Of a stretch of 64,000 nt of DNA, positions 1 through 15,408 are shown piece after piece. Position numbers and translations under genes: made by a program. The stretch's first letter is position 1; the number at the start of each line of letters is the position of its first letter. The notes under the pieces are model-generated. The model was given only the letters and a program-made list of their open reading frames with translations, was not told the DNA's origin and searched no databases. Origin of the DNA: Jaapia argillacea MUCL 33604 (taxonomy: Eukaryota > Basidiomycota > Agaricomycetes > Jaapiales > Jaapiaceae). Location of the stretch: assembly GCA_000697665.1 (NCBI GenBank), contig KL197712.1:1726280-1790279 (forward strand), in the 5' to 3' direction.

Positions 1-332
1 GGGCTGGGTCTCCGCGACGAGGAGGAGAAAGAGTTGCTTGGGGGGCTGCTTGGTGGGATCCTCGGTCGTCGCGATGAGGAGAGCACAGAGTTGCTTGGGG
101 GGTTGCTTGGTGGGATCCTCGGTCGTCGCGATGAGGAGAAAACAGAGTTGCTTGGGGGGCTGCTTGGTGGGATCCTCGGTCGTCGCGATGAGGAGAATAC
201 GGAGTTGCCTCCCGGGCTCGCCGGCTTGTTGGGAGGACTGCTCGGTGGTCGCGATGAGGAGAACACGGAGTTGCTTGGGGGGCTGCTTGGTGGGATCCTC
301 GGGGGTCGCGATGGAGAGGCTAAGCAGCTCAT
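1..332 (-). CDS. Probable N-terminus of a Ser/Pro-repeat protein, runs off the left edge
   Basis: Reading the minus strand from the ATG at 330-332 gives a start (MSCLASPSRPP) followed by a Ser/Pro/Arg-rich, probably disordered tract of 19-residue repeats around the core RRPRIPPSSPPSNSVFSSS, open to the window edge. The repeat is 57 bases long, a multiple of three, so other frames on both strands stay open too. The plus frame reads a Gly/Leu repeat (LLGGLLGGILGRRDEE) that stops at 336, and another minus frame reads an ATTEDPTKQPPKQ repeat. I prefer the ATG-led Ser/Pro frame because its composition is typical of disordered fungal N-termini and the ATG lies exactly at the repeat border. The function cannot be told from this piece. 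Confidence 0.45.
   Translation of the reverse strand, partial: MSCLASPSRPPRIPPSSPPSNSVFSSSRPPSSPPNKPASPGGNSVFSSSRRPRIPPSSPPSNSVFSSSRRPRIPPSNPPSNSVLSSSRRPRIPPSSPPSNSFSSSSRRPS
31..310. repeat. 57-base tandem repeat, about five units
   Basis: About five consecutive 57-base units share the core GCTTGGTGGGATCCTCGG followed by TCGTCGCGATGAGGAG. One unit (about 200-260) is more diverged and slightly longer. Because the unit is a multiple of three, copy-number change would keep any reading frame. Confidence 0.9.
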
Positions 333-336
333 CTGA

Positions 337-4495
<4,159 letters not shown>

Positions 4496-5424
4496 AACGG
4501 ACAAAGAACACTCAAAGAGACTTTGGGTTCGAACGAATCATCACGAAATTCGGATAATGTTTTATTACCTACTGCTTATACCTAACATTCGTTCGGACTT
4601 GATTAAATACCGCTCTACACAGCATCACACGGACTCTGCTACATTCTCTTCCTCACTTTGACTTTGGCTTTTCCCACTGTCGGACACTCGCACTACCTGT
4701 ATTGACTCCACCCGTAACTGTACATTACCTTAGCTGCGCCGGTCCATTCTAGTTGTACAACTACCCTTACGGAGTCAGTACTACCTGTGTAAAACTCCCC
4801 TTGTCGCGCTTGCGCGCCACGCATCTTGTTGCAGAAATGTTGATGACGATGATACTTGAACTTTTGACTTGAATCCGGTCAGCTTCAAGTTCGTTGGCCA
4901 CAAACCTCCACAAACGTGCAAATGAACTCTTCTACGTCTCCCAGCTGCTTTCTTTCATTCAATCCCCTCACCACGCTCCTCACATCCCAATGAACGCTGT
5001 CCAACCAACGCTCTTGGACTTGATTAATATTTACTTATGGTGTCGAATTGGACAAGCTCGGAGCCCGTCATGTTTTGCAAGTCGCCCGGGCTCCCCAGTC
5101 TCCCAAGTCCCAACGAATCCATGATGTTCTCTACGTAGACCAAACGTAGATTCGAGAACATCACCGGCAGTCAAATCACCCGTGCGTCTATGTGGATGGC
5201 GATAATAGCTCAGCGAACCCTCAGCTCCATGGAGGATATCAAGCCCGACGTGAGGTAAATTCGCGATTCCTCAGGACTCGGGGAGCTTCCACTGCCGAGA
5301 TGGTGATATACGGGAGCGTCTGGATCTGCGTCACCATGAATCATGGGCGGTATCAGACTTAAAATCTCAGTGGTATCCGCCCACTTTTTCACCAGATTCG
5401 AACTCTCAGAGGTATCGTGACCAA
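4496..5424. other. Intergenic: 3' flank of GMC gene and promoter of the transporter
   Basis: No gene supported. The first 150 bases are AT-rich and look like the 3' untranslated region of the oxidoreductase. The rest should hold the upstream region of the potassium transporter, where reading frames on both strands are short and unconvincing. Confidence 0.6.
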
Positions 5425-8400
5425 ATGCTAGAAAACGGTGGCCATCGAACTGCTCCCAGAGCCACGGGACTTGATCTGTTACTTCTAAGCTTTCAAACCC
5501 TTGGTGAGCATCTGGATCCATCATGACATGTCAGAAATCGCTGATAATTCGCCAGGCATCATATATTCTGACATCGGTACTTCACCGCTGTATGTACTGA
5601 ACGGTATCTGGAGCCCGACGGGCCCGATTCCCCCTGCGGAAGACGTTATTGGTGGCGTTAGCGCTATCTTGTGGTCTTTGACCATCATTCCGTTGATTAA
5701 ATATGTGAGCCGACTCGTTTCCTTGGTCTGCAATGTGATAATAATCACCACGCTGTCAGTTAGGTGTTTATATGTCTCCGCTTTGGTACTCGCGAAGGTA
5801 TGGGTTGGATCAACAATGTAGGCGCTACTCGATTTCATGCCGCCTCGCAGGGGAAGGCGGAACATTTGCACTTTTCCAAGGACTATTCCCTCCGAAAGAC
5901 CGTGACCCTGGATATGACCGTACTCTTACTGGTGATAGCGTTATCGCGGGGTCCAAGTTTTCAAGTTCAGCTAAGCTCCCGTCTCGGTTTCGGTGGCCTT
6001 TGCTCGTCTGGGTACGATTCTAGCCTACTCATCGAGGATATATTGCTTAAATGTGTTTCTCAGTGTCTTCTCGGTACCAGTCTGACACTGGCAGACGGTA
6101 TATTTACTCCAGCTGTCTCAGTAACAAGCGCTGTATCAGGAATTGCTGTGGCGCTTCCGGCAGCCTCCTCAAGAGTCGTCCCGATTTCGATTGTACGTCG
6201 ATCTAGCTGACAGTCACAACAAATGTGCTTAGTTCGAAGTGCCCTCCAGGCATTCCTGGTAGCTCTCTTTCTGAGCCAACCATTTGGAACATCAAGGCTT
6301 GCTTCCGTCTTTGCTCCCGGTTTGCCCCTCCTCTCATTAAAGTTCAACTGTTTGACCAAATCACCTCTCAGTTACCTGCGTGTGGTTTTTGCTACTTGGA
6401 GCGACGGGCATCGTCAATATTCTAAGTTATCCAGGAATCTTCCGCGCATTTGATCCGTCCCGCGCAATTCTGTGTGCGTTGTTCCTAAACTTTCTTTCCT
6501 CGGCGTCCTGTATTGAGATCGCTCGCAGTATTTGTGCGCACAGGGGAGTATGATCTCCTGGCTGGAGTGTTACTAGCTGTTACTGGTTGCGAGGCTCTGT
6601 TTGCCAAGTGAGCCTATCCATTTCTCTTGATTCGCTTTCACCTTCAACTAATATTGGTCATCGTATTCAAGCTTAGGCCAGTTCAACATGTTTTCAATTC
6701 AGGTATGAGAGCTGGCTATCGTGAAGGATTTCATTCTGACCTTTCACAACCTAGCTATCCTTCACCTTTTTCGTGTATCCATCACTTTGTCTTGCCTACC
6801 TCGGTCAGGGTGCAAGGCTTATCGCTGATCGAGACGCCGTTATCTCGAATCTATTTTACAAGACGATCCCAGGGCCATCCCAAGGAGCACTGTTTTGGTA
6901 TGTCGTTTGTTCGATCTGTGAACCTTTTGCTGATTTGTCCCAGGATTCTCTATGTGTTTGCCATCCTGGCCACGGTCTGTTTCTCACCTGAGGCACCACC
7001 GGAATAAACCTCTGATACTCTTTTGACAGCTAATCGCCTCCCAGGCTATGATAAGCGCGACGTCAAGCTTGGTGCAGCAGATGATCAATATGAAAAGCCT
7101 TCCACCGTGCGTCTTTTTGCAGTGATGAGACGTCTCTTTTGCATATCAGGACTCAAAATTGTCCACTAGCATCCGCATGGTTCACACTTCGGAGCGACTT
7201 CAAGGGCGAATCTACATTCCAGCCGTCAACTGGCTATGTATGTCCTTCACCATGTCATGCCCAGCGAAACTTCAGCTCAATTGCTTCAGTAATGATTGCC
7301 ACAGTTGTGGTCGTAGCTGCGTTTGGGAGCTCCACAGCCCTAACGAATGCCTATGGGTCCGTAGATGCTCCCACCTCCTAATTGGCGTACCGCTTCCCTG
7401 ACATTGTGCTCCAGTTTTGCTGTTGCTACGGTCATGTTCTCCACTACTGTCTTGATCGCTATCCAAATGCGATTTGTCAAGAGATGGCCCGTCTTCATCG
7501 CTGTCCTGTATTTCGTTGTATATGGATTTTTCGACGGTGCGTCTTCCGTACCAATCTAACTTGATTATTCATTTCCCTCCATATTTCAGGTCTGTTTTGG
7601 GGAGCTGCGATAGAGAAAATCCCCCATGGTGCTTGGGTCCCTCTGATGATCGGCATAGTCCTGTAGGTCGTTTACTTTTCCCTCTACGGTCAAGCTGACC
7701 AAGGTTCAGCATGGCGACGATTCTTTTTTGGACCTGGGCAAAGGTACTCGCCTGCATACAAGCTCCCCAAGACGTCCCGCGGGTGTATACTGATCCACTG
7801 AAGTAGGGTCTCGAAGATGATTTCGACGCAGCCAACCTCAAGACCCTTCGTCATTTCTTGACATCAGAGTCGGGAGGGAAGCTATATCTTCGGAACGACA
7901 CCCCTTTACCCGCGCCTATGCCATCCGATGAAGTGGTGGAAAACGGCGGTGGCACGGATACTGATAGGTCCGAAGAAGGGGAGGAATCCACAGAGCTGGC
8001 TGACCTGCCTCAGAGGGAACTAGCCAGGATCCCTACTTTCGCCATTTTCCATAAACTCACAGGTGGAAGAGGTGTTCCACACTCGTTTATCGGTGAGTTG
8101 ATGCTCATCTCTAATGTTGTCTTCCTCAGTGGAGTGACCTGATTCGTTGCTTTCAGGCTTTGTTCGCCAGTGGCCCGCTGTGCCCGACGTCGTGGTATGT
8201 ACGCATATTCATAGCCCATCGGCGACCTAATACTCTCCTCAGGTCTTTCTGTCAGTCCGTGTCTTACCGACCGCAAGGACAGATCCGTCCGATCGTTATG
8301 TCGTGGACAAAGTTCGAACTGTGGAAGGTGAACTCTACAACCCCACCCATGACTGCTTCTATGCTTAACACAACGCCATTGAGGTTTCTATGGTGTTACA

Positions 8401-8968
8401 TATTATCTGGGATTTCGCGAGGATTTTGGTGTCAAGGTTGGTGGACGCATTCCCATACACAACGGCACACTGATATGAGACCCATAGGTTGAAGAAATTG
8501 TCGACCATATCTGCGCTCTGGAAAGAAGAATCGACCCTCGAAACTCAGCAGCCAGAATCACTAAGGTTAAGAGGGCGGTTGCCACCTCGACACACATGTC
8601 CGCAGTTCTTTTACCTTTTTTACTTCCAAACGAGACAACTCATACTATGTCCAGAGTTCCTCACTACTACGTCATGAGTCAACCTGTAGCAAGCGGTAAA
8701 TTGTCTCGGGTGATTAATTGGATTCGGGGGTGGCTCATCGAAGACTTGTACCGACCTCTGTGTACGCTCGCTTTCACTCAGTTCATGGTCATAACACACG
8801 GCTCAACCTTGGGACACACAGCTACGATGTTCCCTGAAACCGAGAATTGGACTGGTCCCGCAGATGAGTGCGTATTTCTTTACATTCCACGTCTGTATTC
8901 CTTGGCCCTAAATTTGATCAACTGTCGTCCACAGGATCATTCGCGTTGGAGTGAACGCATTCATTTGA
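5425..8968 (+). CDS. HAK/KUP-family high-affinity potassium transporter
   Basis: A 735-residue membrane protein assembled from 25 exons with 24 short introns, all joining in frame (exon 1 5425-5503, exon 2 5556-5704, and so on to exon 25 8935-8968). The family start is clear: LLLLSFQTLGIIYSDIGTSP then LYVLNGIW. It is followed by FGTREGEGGTFALFQGLFPP, GTSLTLADGIFTPAVSVTSA, AVTGCEALFANLGQFN, ASQAMISATSSLVQQMINMK and the cytosolic tail RIPTFAIFHKLTGGRGVPHS. KUP/HAK proteins are potassium uptake carriers of the plasma membrane, driven by cation coupling, with about 12 membrane spans and a cytosolic C-terminus. The ATG at 5425 is the last in frame before the first span and gives a 15-20 residue N-terminal tail; an upstream exon cannot be excluded. 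Three introns have GTCCGT- or GTCCGC-type donors. Convergent with ERG1. Confidence 0.92.
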
Positions 8969-9199
8969 ATGACCACTCCTTCACGCTCGATGTTGGACTG
9001 GATGACTTGCTGGTCTCACGACGATGAACAAATGGGTATATACACTTGCGACTTCTATTATCCACTAGACCATCCATCTACCAGGGAGGGAACAAAGAGG
9101 CTTAAATGGTTATAATAACAATATACTAAGCGTATCGAACTCGAACGAGCGAAGGTGAAGGAATAGTTCGCGGTGCAAGCCGGTAAAGGAGTCCAGCAT

Positions 9200-10976
9200 T
9201 CACCACCTGACTTCTGTCCAAAGGAGAGGTCCAAAGACAATACAGGCGGTCCAGAACTATAAGATCGTTATACCGAGTGTTAGGTTCCGGATAATAAGAG
9301 GGAGGGAGGGAACTCACGACTTGGAAGCTCTTGATGACCAACATGGGGTACTGGTCTAACCGAGGGACTTTGTACAACACCTTCTCGGAACCGGCAACGG
9401 TGTAGGGTTGTGGGTGGGTGAACATGCACCAGATGGAATAGAAAGCCACTGCGAAGAAGTGGTTGAAGAGGAGGACGGGCGAGGGTGCGATTCTGAGAAT
9501 GATAGTCGAGGTTAGGGCGGACGAACGAGGCTGGAAACGAGAAATTGCATACCCGGAAAGGAGGGAAACAGGTCCTCGAACACATTCGCCTCCTCGCTCG
9601 AAATATTTGAAGCACCCTGCTCGGAGAACCTCCAAGCACTCATCTATGCAAAATTCCGCGAGTTAGTACCAGGAGGAAAGAAAGCGGCATAAGAATCGTA
9701 CCCTCAGCTCCGAACAAATCATAAAGTGCCACACTCAAAATATTGATAGTAGCAGCCATACCCTTCCTCTCCCACCACCACTTATCCAACGCCCACTTGA
9801 CATTCTCCCAATCACCCAATCCGCCACCCTCAGATCCACCTCTACCCTCTGCACTCCAACCAAGTGCAGCTACCTCCTTCAATAACCTCCCTAGAATCGC
9901 GACGTCATTGAAGGCGACGGTCATTCCGCCACCGGTAAGTGGGTGACGCATGTTCCAAGAGTCACCAAGGAGGATGACACCCTCTTTTGTGTGGGAGGTT
10001 CCTTGAGGAGCTGCGGGGAGCCAGGAGTTGGGCATGCGGCGGAGACGGTCGTTTTGGAGGGCGTTATGGATGGGGGTGTGGAGGGAGGGAGGGAGTTGTG
10101 GGACGATTTTTGACCAAATATACTCCTAAGGAATAGAAGATGGTGATAAATAACGAATGTAAGAGAAGAAAGAGATGAAATAATGAGACGAACCTTGAGA
10201 TCGGAAGGCAATGGCGCAGTTATGTCAATCAACATCCTCGTATCGTGCTCCTCGATAGAGTATAACAACACCGGGCCATTACCCTTCACCAAACAAACCG
10301 TCCCATGGTTATCATAAGGTAATTTCGCGTCTTTTACGACGATACCGACGAAATGACTTCGGACGGTGGGCTTGATAGCACCTTTACCCATGACAGAGGT
10401 TCGGAAATTTGAGAAGCAACCGTCGGCGACGACAACGATGTCAGCGAAAAACGATTCCTTCTCTTTTGCCTTTTCCTTCTCCGCCTCTGAGGCTTCACTC
10501 GAGATGGAGCGTGTAGCCTCAACACCCAACACCCTTCCCGAGAACGGACACTCGATCAACTCATTCACTGTGGCCTCGATCATCTCTACGCCTTCCCCCT
10601 CCTTCGCCTTGGCCCGCAAAGATTGGATGAACCGCCCATGGTGGAAAGCGGAACCCTCCCTCCCATCCGGATAGGGAATGTGGACATTCTCACCAGCCTT
10701 GACGACGCAGTAGCCCTTGACTTTGACTGCCCCGATACCTTCGAGGCAGGAAGCCATACCGATAGATGTAAGTGCGGCGACACCGCCTGGCTGGAGGAGT
10801 TCGCCAACGATACGGTCTGGTTCTGCGAGAGAACGTTCGAGGACAGCGATTCGAAGAGGTTTTGCTGGTCTTGACGAGGAAGAGGCGAGGGGGGATGAGG
10901 AGGATAGGGCGTAGGCTAGTGAGCACCCAGCTACACCGCCGCCAACGATGAGCACGTCGTAATGGGTTTTCCACAT
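9200..10976 (-). CDS. ERG1: Squalene epoxidase (squalene monooxygenase)
   Basis: Five exons (10194-10976, 9702-10125, 9553-9643, 9318-9492, 9200-9256) give 509 residues. Squalene epoxidase is an ER-membrane FAD enzyme that turns squalene into 2,3-oxidosqualene in ergosterol synthesis; it is the target of allylamine antifungals. Visible signatures are the N-terminal FAD fold YDVLIVGGGVAGCSLAYAL, VGELLQPGGVAALTSIGM, the DG motif VVVADGCFSNFRTSV, the second FAD motif LLGDSWNMRHPLTGGGMTVA, and the C-terminal ER segment AGCFKYFERGGECVRGPVSL and ending FGPLLWTEVRW. An insert rich in Glu/Lys (about residues 165-180) lies between the FAD motifs. The start is unambiguous because the FAD motif begins eight residues in. 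Confidence 0.96.
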
Positions 10977-11414
10977 TCTAGATATCTAGTTTTTCCCGAC
11001 GACGGGGGTGAGTGTTCGAGGGAAGGATAGGGTAGAGACAGATGGGGTGGAGGCAAGCGCCGTCTATGTTTACGAGAACCGACTTAAAGAACGCTCGAAA
11101 GTGGGACGATGACGGCGAGTAGGTGGTCTCATTTTAACTTTTTTTCGGACATGTCCGACGTTCTGGAGTTGACGAGCCTTGGACCTTCTGCCGTCCTCAA
11201 AGTCTAGATAATACTTGTTAATTTCAACATGGAGAATCACTGTCGACTCGAGCTCGAAACTGCTGATGTTCTGATGTATTTTCCTTGCGAGGTCGAACCA
11301 TGAAGCTGGAATAATTTTGAAGTTGAGACCGTCGCGGCATCCAAGTTGGACACGCCACAATCCTGGCTACACGATCATCACCTTGTCCTCAACTGTCCAT
11401 CGAGCTCCCAATAA
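10977..11414. other. ERG1 upstream region
   Basis: About 440 bases between the ERG1 start and the stop of the next minus-strand gene. This should hold the ERG1 promoter and the neighbour's 3' end. I see no clear TATA box or sterol-response element and no gene. Confidence 0.5.
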
Positions 11415-12130
11415 TCACGATTCAACGTTGCTCAGGAGAAAAATACTTGTGTCAATCGAACCATGCCAAATTTTCGGACGTACGATCGTTGCCCTCAATT
11501 TCCGAGGGAGTACACACCGTCGTCCCTCGTTCTGGCGGGTAAGTAAGGAGACCCACGACCATACCTCAAACTCTGGCAGACGTCAACAGATTATCCCAGA
11601 GCTACTCTTCTCCGATACGAATCGGTTACACCCTCTTCGGCACCAAGTGCCTCGCTATGCCTCAAGACTTTGCTTTCTGAGCCTGCGAGGGATGAAACCG
11701 AAGCCGAGTTTCGTGTCGAAACCTGGCTTCGGAACTTCCGACCCACAGCAAAGCTCGAGAAACAGAGCCAGAAGCCACTTGCGATCGAATACTTGCTCGA
11801 TCTCGCAAACTCTTGAGGATCGATTAGATGGTTGTCCAGTGAGAGATCGGACGACTCATCCACTGTGGCCAATTTTGCATCGGTGTCGCTGAGAATATCG
11901 TCAACATCGTGCGAGACGACGCCTGCAGACCAATTTGTTGAGAAAACCTTGGTGCTCTGATTGTCGGATAAGCGACGCTCTTCTACGTTGTTCTCGTAAT
12001 CCAGGAATTCGAGTGACTGGTGGGTGTTGGCAAGTGGCGGATGATTAGACTCGTTACCACGAGAAGAAGTGTGAAGGAGAAAACGGAACTTCAGAAGATC
12101 AAGGTTCCAGCATGAGGGATGCCAAATCTG
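11415..12130 (-). CDS. Uncharacterised minus-strand protein, exon structure tentative
   Basis: A long open stretch on the minus strand begins after a good acceptor (CTATAACAG, near 12130). It reads through HTSSRGNESNHPPL, SLEFLDYENNVEERRLSDNQ, VSHDVDDILSDTDAKLATVD and FARSSKYSIASGFWLCFSSF to an apparent donor near 11605. A second short stretch ending IWHGSIDTSIFLLSNVES with a stop at 11415 may be the last exon. No ATG is present in the long exon, so an upstream exon is needed; it would lie between here and the cytidine deaminase stop. I recognise no domain. An overlapping plus-strand frame (11317-11892) looks less natural. Confidence 0.4.
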
Positions 12131-12243
12131 TTATAGTTTGGCACTCTGGTGAGAAAGAAGGGTGAGACGATTGAAGTGCAGAAAACAATTCGAATAGGAG
12201 CCTCGTACAAACCACTACCACAACAACCCGGAACCACAGATGC

Positions 12244-12946
<703 letters not shown>

Positions 12947-13019
12947 TGTTATCAACAATCGTGCTGCAGAATGTCATTTTGTGGGGTTAAATAGGAGAGA
13001 AGAATCGTTGGCTAAGATA

Positions 13020-13167
13020 AGGACGAGTCACGCATATAGTGACACCGTGACATAAGTCACGAGGTGTAAGTGCCACTTTAGGAAAGTCCCTTTCCCGTTA
13101 CGGAATCCACTTTCGGCAAGTGAATTCCCTTTCTTGTGAAGTCACATTGTGACTGCTTTGTGACCTC
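13020..13167. promoter_or_regulatory. Cluster of GTGAC/GTCAC motifs upstream of tRNA-Lys
   Basis: Seven GTGAC or GTCAC pentamers occur in about 145 bases between the divergent cytidine deaminase and tRNA-Lys genes, including the palindrome GTCACATTGTGAC (13140-13152). The role is unknown; it could be binding sites or the remains of a repeat. Confidence 0.45.
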
Positions 13168-13177
13168 CCAACACATC

Positions 13178-13278
13178 GCCCGCCTAGCTCAATCGGATAG
13201 AGCGTCAGACTCTTACCAGAGCCTGCTAGGGCATTTCCGGAAATCTGAAGGCTGCGAGTTCGACCCTCGCGGTGGGCT
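13178..13278 (+). tRNA. tRNA-Lys(CTT) with a 27-base intron
   Basis: Full cloverleaf: the acceptor strand GCCCGCC pairs with GGTGGGC, the D-arm is TAGCTCAATCGG, and the anticodon stem TCAGA/TCTGA has loop anticodon CTT at 13214-13216. The intron is placed at about 13218-13244, after position 37 as in nuclear tRNAs. The T-arm GCGAGTTCGACCCTCGC holds the B box. A run of five T at 13289-13293 serves as a Pol III terminator. Confidence 0.93.
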
Positions 13279-13514
13279 AATGTCTATCTTTTTGCCTGAA
13301 TTTATCTGATTTTTTCGATCAGATGGCATCGATTAACGGTCCCGCCCTCGCCAGCTGAGGACCGGGGCACTTAGGACGAACGACGCACTCGAGACCGGTC
13401 TGTTAGGAAAGAGGCTGCGAGTTCGACCCTCACGGTGGGCTACATCCCACTTTTTCCTCTGATTTTCTCTGATTTTATTCGATCAGATGGCATCAAATAA
13501 CGGTCCCGCCCTCC
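13251..13514 (+). repeat. Duplicated 3' half of tRNA-Lys with its flank
   Basis: The segment 13251-13353 (T-arm, acceptor 3' strand, terminator and flank to CGGTCCCGCCCTC) is repeated, diverged, at 13412-13514. The second copy keeps GCGAGTTCGACCCTC and GGTGGGCTA but has no 5' half, D-arm or anticodon, so it is a tRNA fragment and not a gene. Both copies share the palindrome-like TCGATCAGATGGCATC downstream. Confidence 0.8.
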
Positions 13515-13725
13515 CGACGCGATGGCACGCGACTTGGATGAATTCCGGAGTCCCCCCGCTGCCACTGGACATCTTAACGCCGCAAAATACCTCAAGGCGC
13601 TTGGAAATGACTCCTGGGACTTGGTTCCCGGTTGAGGCAATGCAGACACAGCTTTCGGCGGTTCAGGCGCTCAAACGCAGACGCCTTCTCTTCCCCCTTG
13701 TCCACACCCCATATCCTTGGAAACG

Positions 13726-14904
13726 ATGTTCAATCCAACCACTCGTTCTCGCATAACGGGGTCCATCTTTGGTGCAGCCTTAGGAGACGCCATTGGACTA
13801 TACACCGAGTTCCTATCCCGCAAGTTCTGCTTGAACACCTACCCTTCTCAAAAGATCTCCTTGGTACCGCCTATCACGCCCATGAAGAGTGATGGGCACA
13901 GGGACAAGTTTGATCCGAGGGGATGGACGGATGACATGGATCACGTATTGGTGGTTTTGTTAAGTTGGTTGGAAAATGGGAAGAAGGGATATAGAAAGAT
14001 CGGGAACGGTGAGGGAGTGTTGGATGAAATGGACGTTGCGAGGGGATTGAGGGAGTGGTGTGAAAGTGGTTTGATCGTTCTTGGAAGGCCGCCTTATGAT
14101 ATTGGTATCACGGTTGGAAAGGTGGGCTACGCCACGTATTCTACTCATATCGATTGTTGAATAGAGTTGGAACAGGTGGTTTTTGACAAGAACTTCCTCA
14201 AGAACCCCCAGGAAACAGCTTACCATCATTGGGCCCACTCCAAACCCCGCGGAGCAGCCAACGGATCGCTAATGCGCACTCCCATCATCGGGGTGATCGC
14301 CCTTCTAACCAACCTCACTCGCGCACAAACATTTGCCGAGGCTCATCGCATATCTTCCATCACCCACGCTGATGCAAGGTGTACAGTCTCGTGCGCAATC
14401 GTTACCGAACTTGTGAGGGGTTTGTGTAAAGGTGAGATGAACGACGAGACAGGTGTGAACGGAGTTGTGGAGGAAGCTTGGACGTATATTCAGGCGCAGG
14501 GACTAGAAATAGAGGGAGGGAGGGACGAGTTTGAGAGATATGCTTATTTGAAGGACCTCGGGAATGTACCATTGGATGATTGGAAGGTTACTCTCTTTCC
14601 CCTTGCCCCTGCACCCCTGCGCTAATCCTTGCTTAACCAGATGGGATACGTCTATTACGCTCTCGGAGCGTCCCTGCACCTCCTCCGTCTCTTGTTCTCC
14701 TCTGGCCCATCGTTGACCTTTGAGCCCCTCATCACAGATCTCATTTTCCGTGGTGGAGATGCGGACACGAACGCTTGTATTGCTGGTTCTATCTTGGGTG
14801 CGGTGGTTGGTTACGAACACTTACCAGCCGCGTGGAAGGATGGGCTGAAGAACCGAGAATGGTTGATGGATACTTGTTGGAGAGTTTGTGATGGGCTACC
14901 TTGA
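13726..14904 (+). CDS. ADP-ribosylglycohydrolase family protein
   Basis: Three exons (13726-14121, 14176-14586, 14641-14904) give 356 residues, the usual size for the family. These enzymes use two magnesium ions to remove ADP-ribose from modified proteins or small molecules. Key signatures are ITGSIFGAALGDAIGLYTEF at the N-terminus, the metal-binding WTDDMDHVLVVLLS (residues about 70-85), the central PRGAANGSLMRTPIIG and the C-terminal metal site FRGGDADTNACIAGSILGAV. In the second signature Asp replaces the commoner Thr or Ser after DDM, as in some fungal members. Many fungi have this as a stand-alone, uncharacterised enzyme, so the physiological target is unknown. An earlier in-frame start is TTG; the ATG at 13726 is preferred. 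Convergent with the minus-strand gene ending at 15409. Confidence 0.9.
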
Positions 14905-15408
14905 GGTGTGGTCGATCTTGTTGGGTCTATTCTATCGAGGAATGCTGCCCCGAACTGCTGGGACCTGCGCATGCTGAATCTACATATCGCATATAGTGGG
15001 TTGTACAACACTGTATCATTGTATCCAATATCGCCACCAATACTTTCTTTGAAAACTCTATAGCCTAAAGGCTAATTGATATCAACTCAGAGGCGCCCAC
15101 TGCACACCGAGGTAATTCTCAAGCCCAAACTTGTCAATCAGGTTGCCCGAACGATTCGCAAAAAACTTCTTCCTTCCCTTTGACGTACCTCTTGACCTGA
15201 AGCTTATTTGGCAAACCTCCTCAAGATCCTGCTCCATACTTAACTCGATGGCTTTCGCCCAAAGTACAAGTATATTGGAAAAAGTGTCAAGAGACCAAGA
15301 GACTGTGAAACATTACATGTGACATATACACCATTGCAGCCCCACAGAATAAATACAATGCGGGCAAGTATTCCAAAAGATGACGCATCTTTAGGAGGAA
15401 GCCAAGGC
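14905..15408. other. Intergenic region between convergent genes
   Basis: Holds the two 3' flanks. The AT-rich stretch around 15000-15080 fits a 3' untranslated region. No gene or repeat seen. Confidence 0.6.

Noticed and set aside
1-310. CRISPR-like array at the left edge
   Set aside because: Units are directly adjacent with no unique spacers and the genome is eukaryotic; it is a coding-type tandem repeat.
10366-10674. Plus-strand frame antisense to ERG1
   Set aside because: Shadow of the squalene epoxidase coding strand.
11317-11892. 191-codon plus frame opposite the unknown minus gene
   Set aside because: Arg/His/Ser-rich shadow composition; the minus strand reads a more natural protein in the same place.
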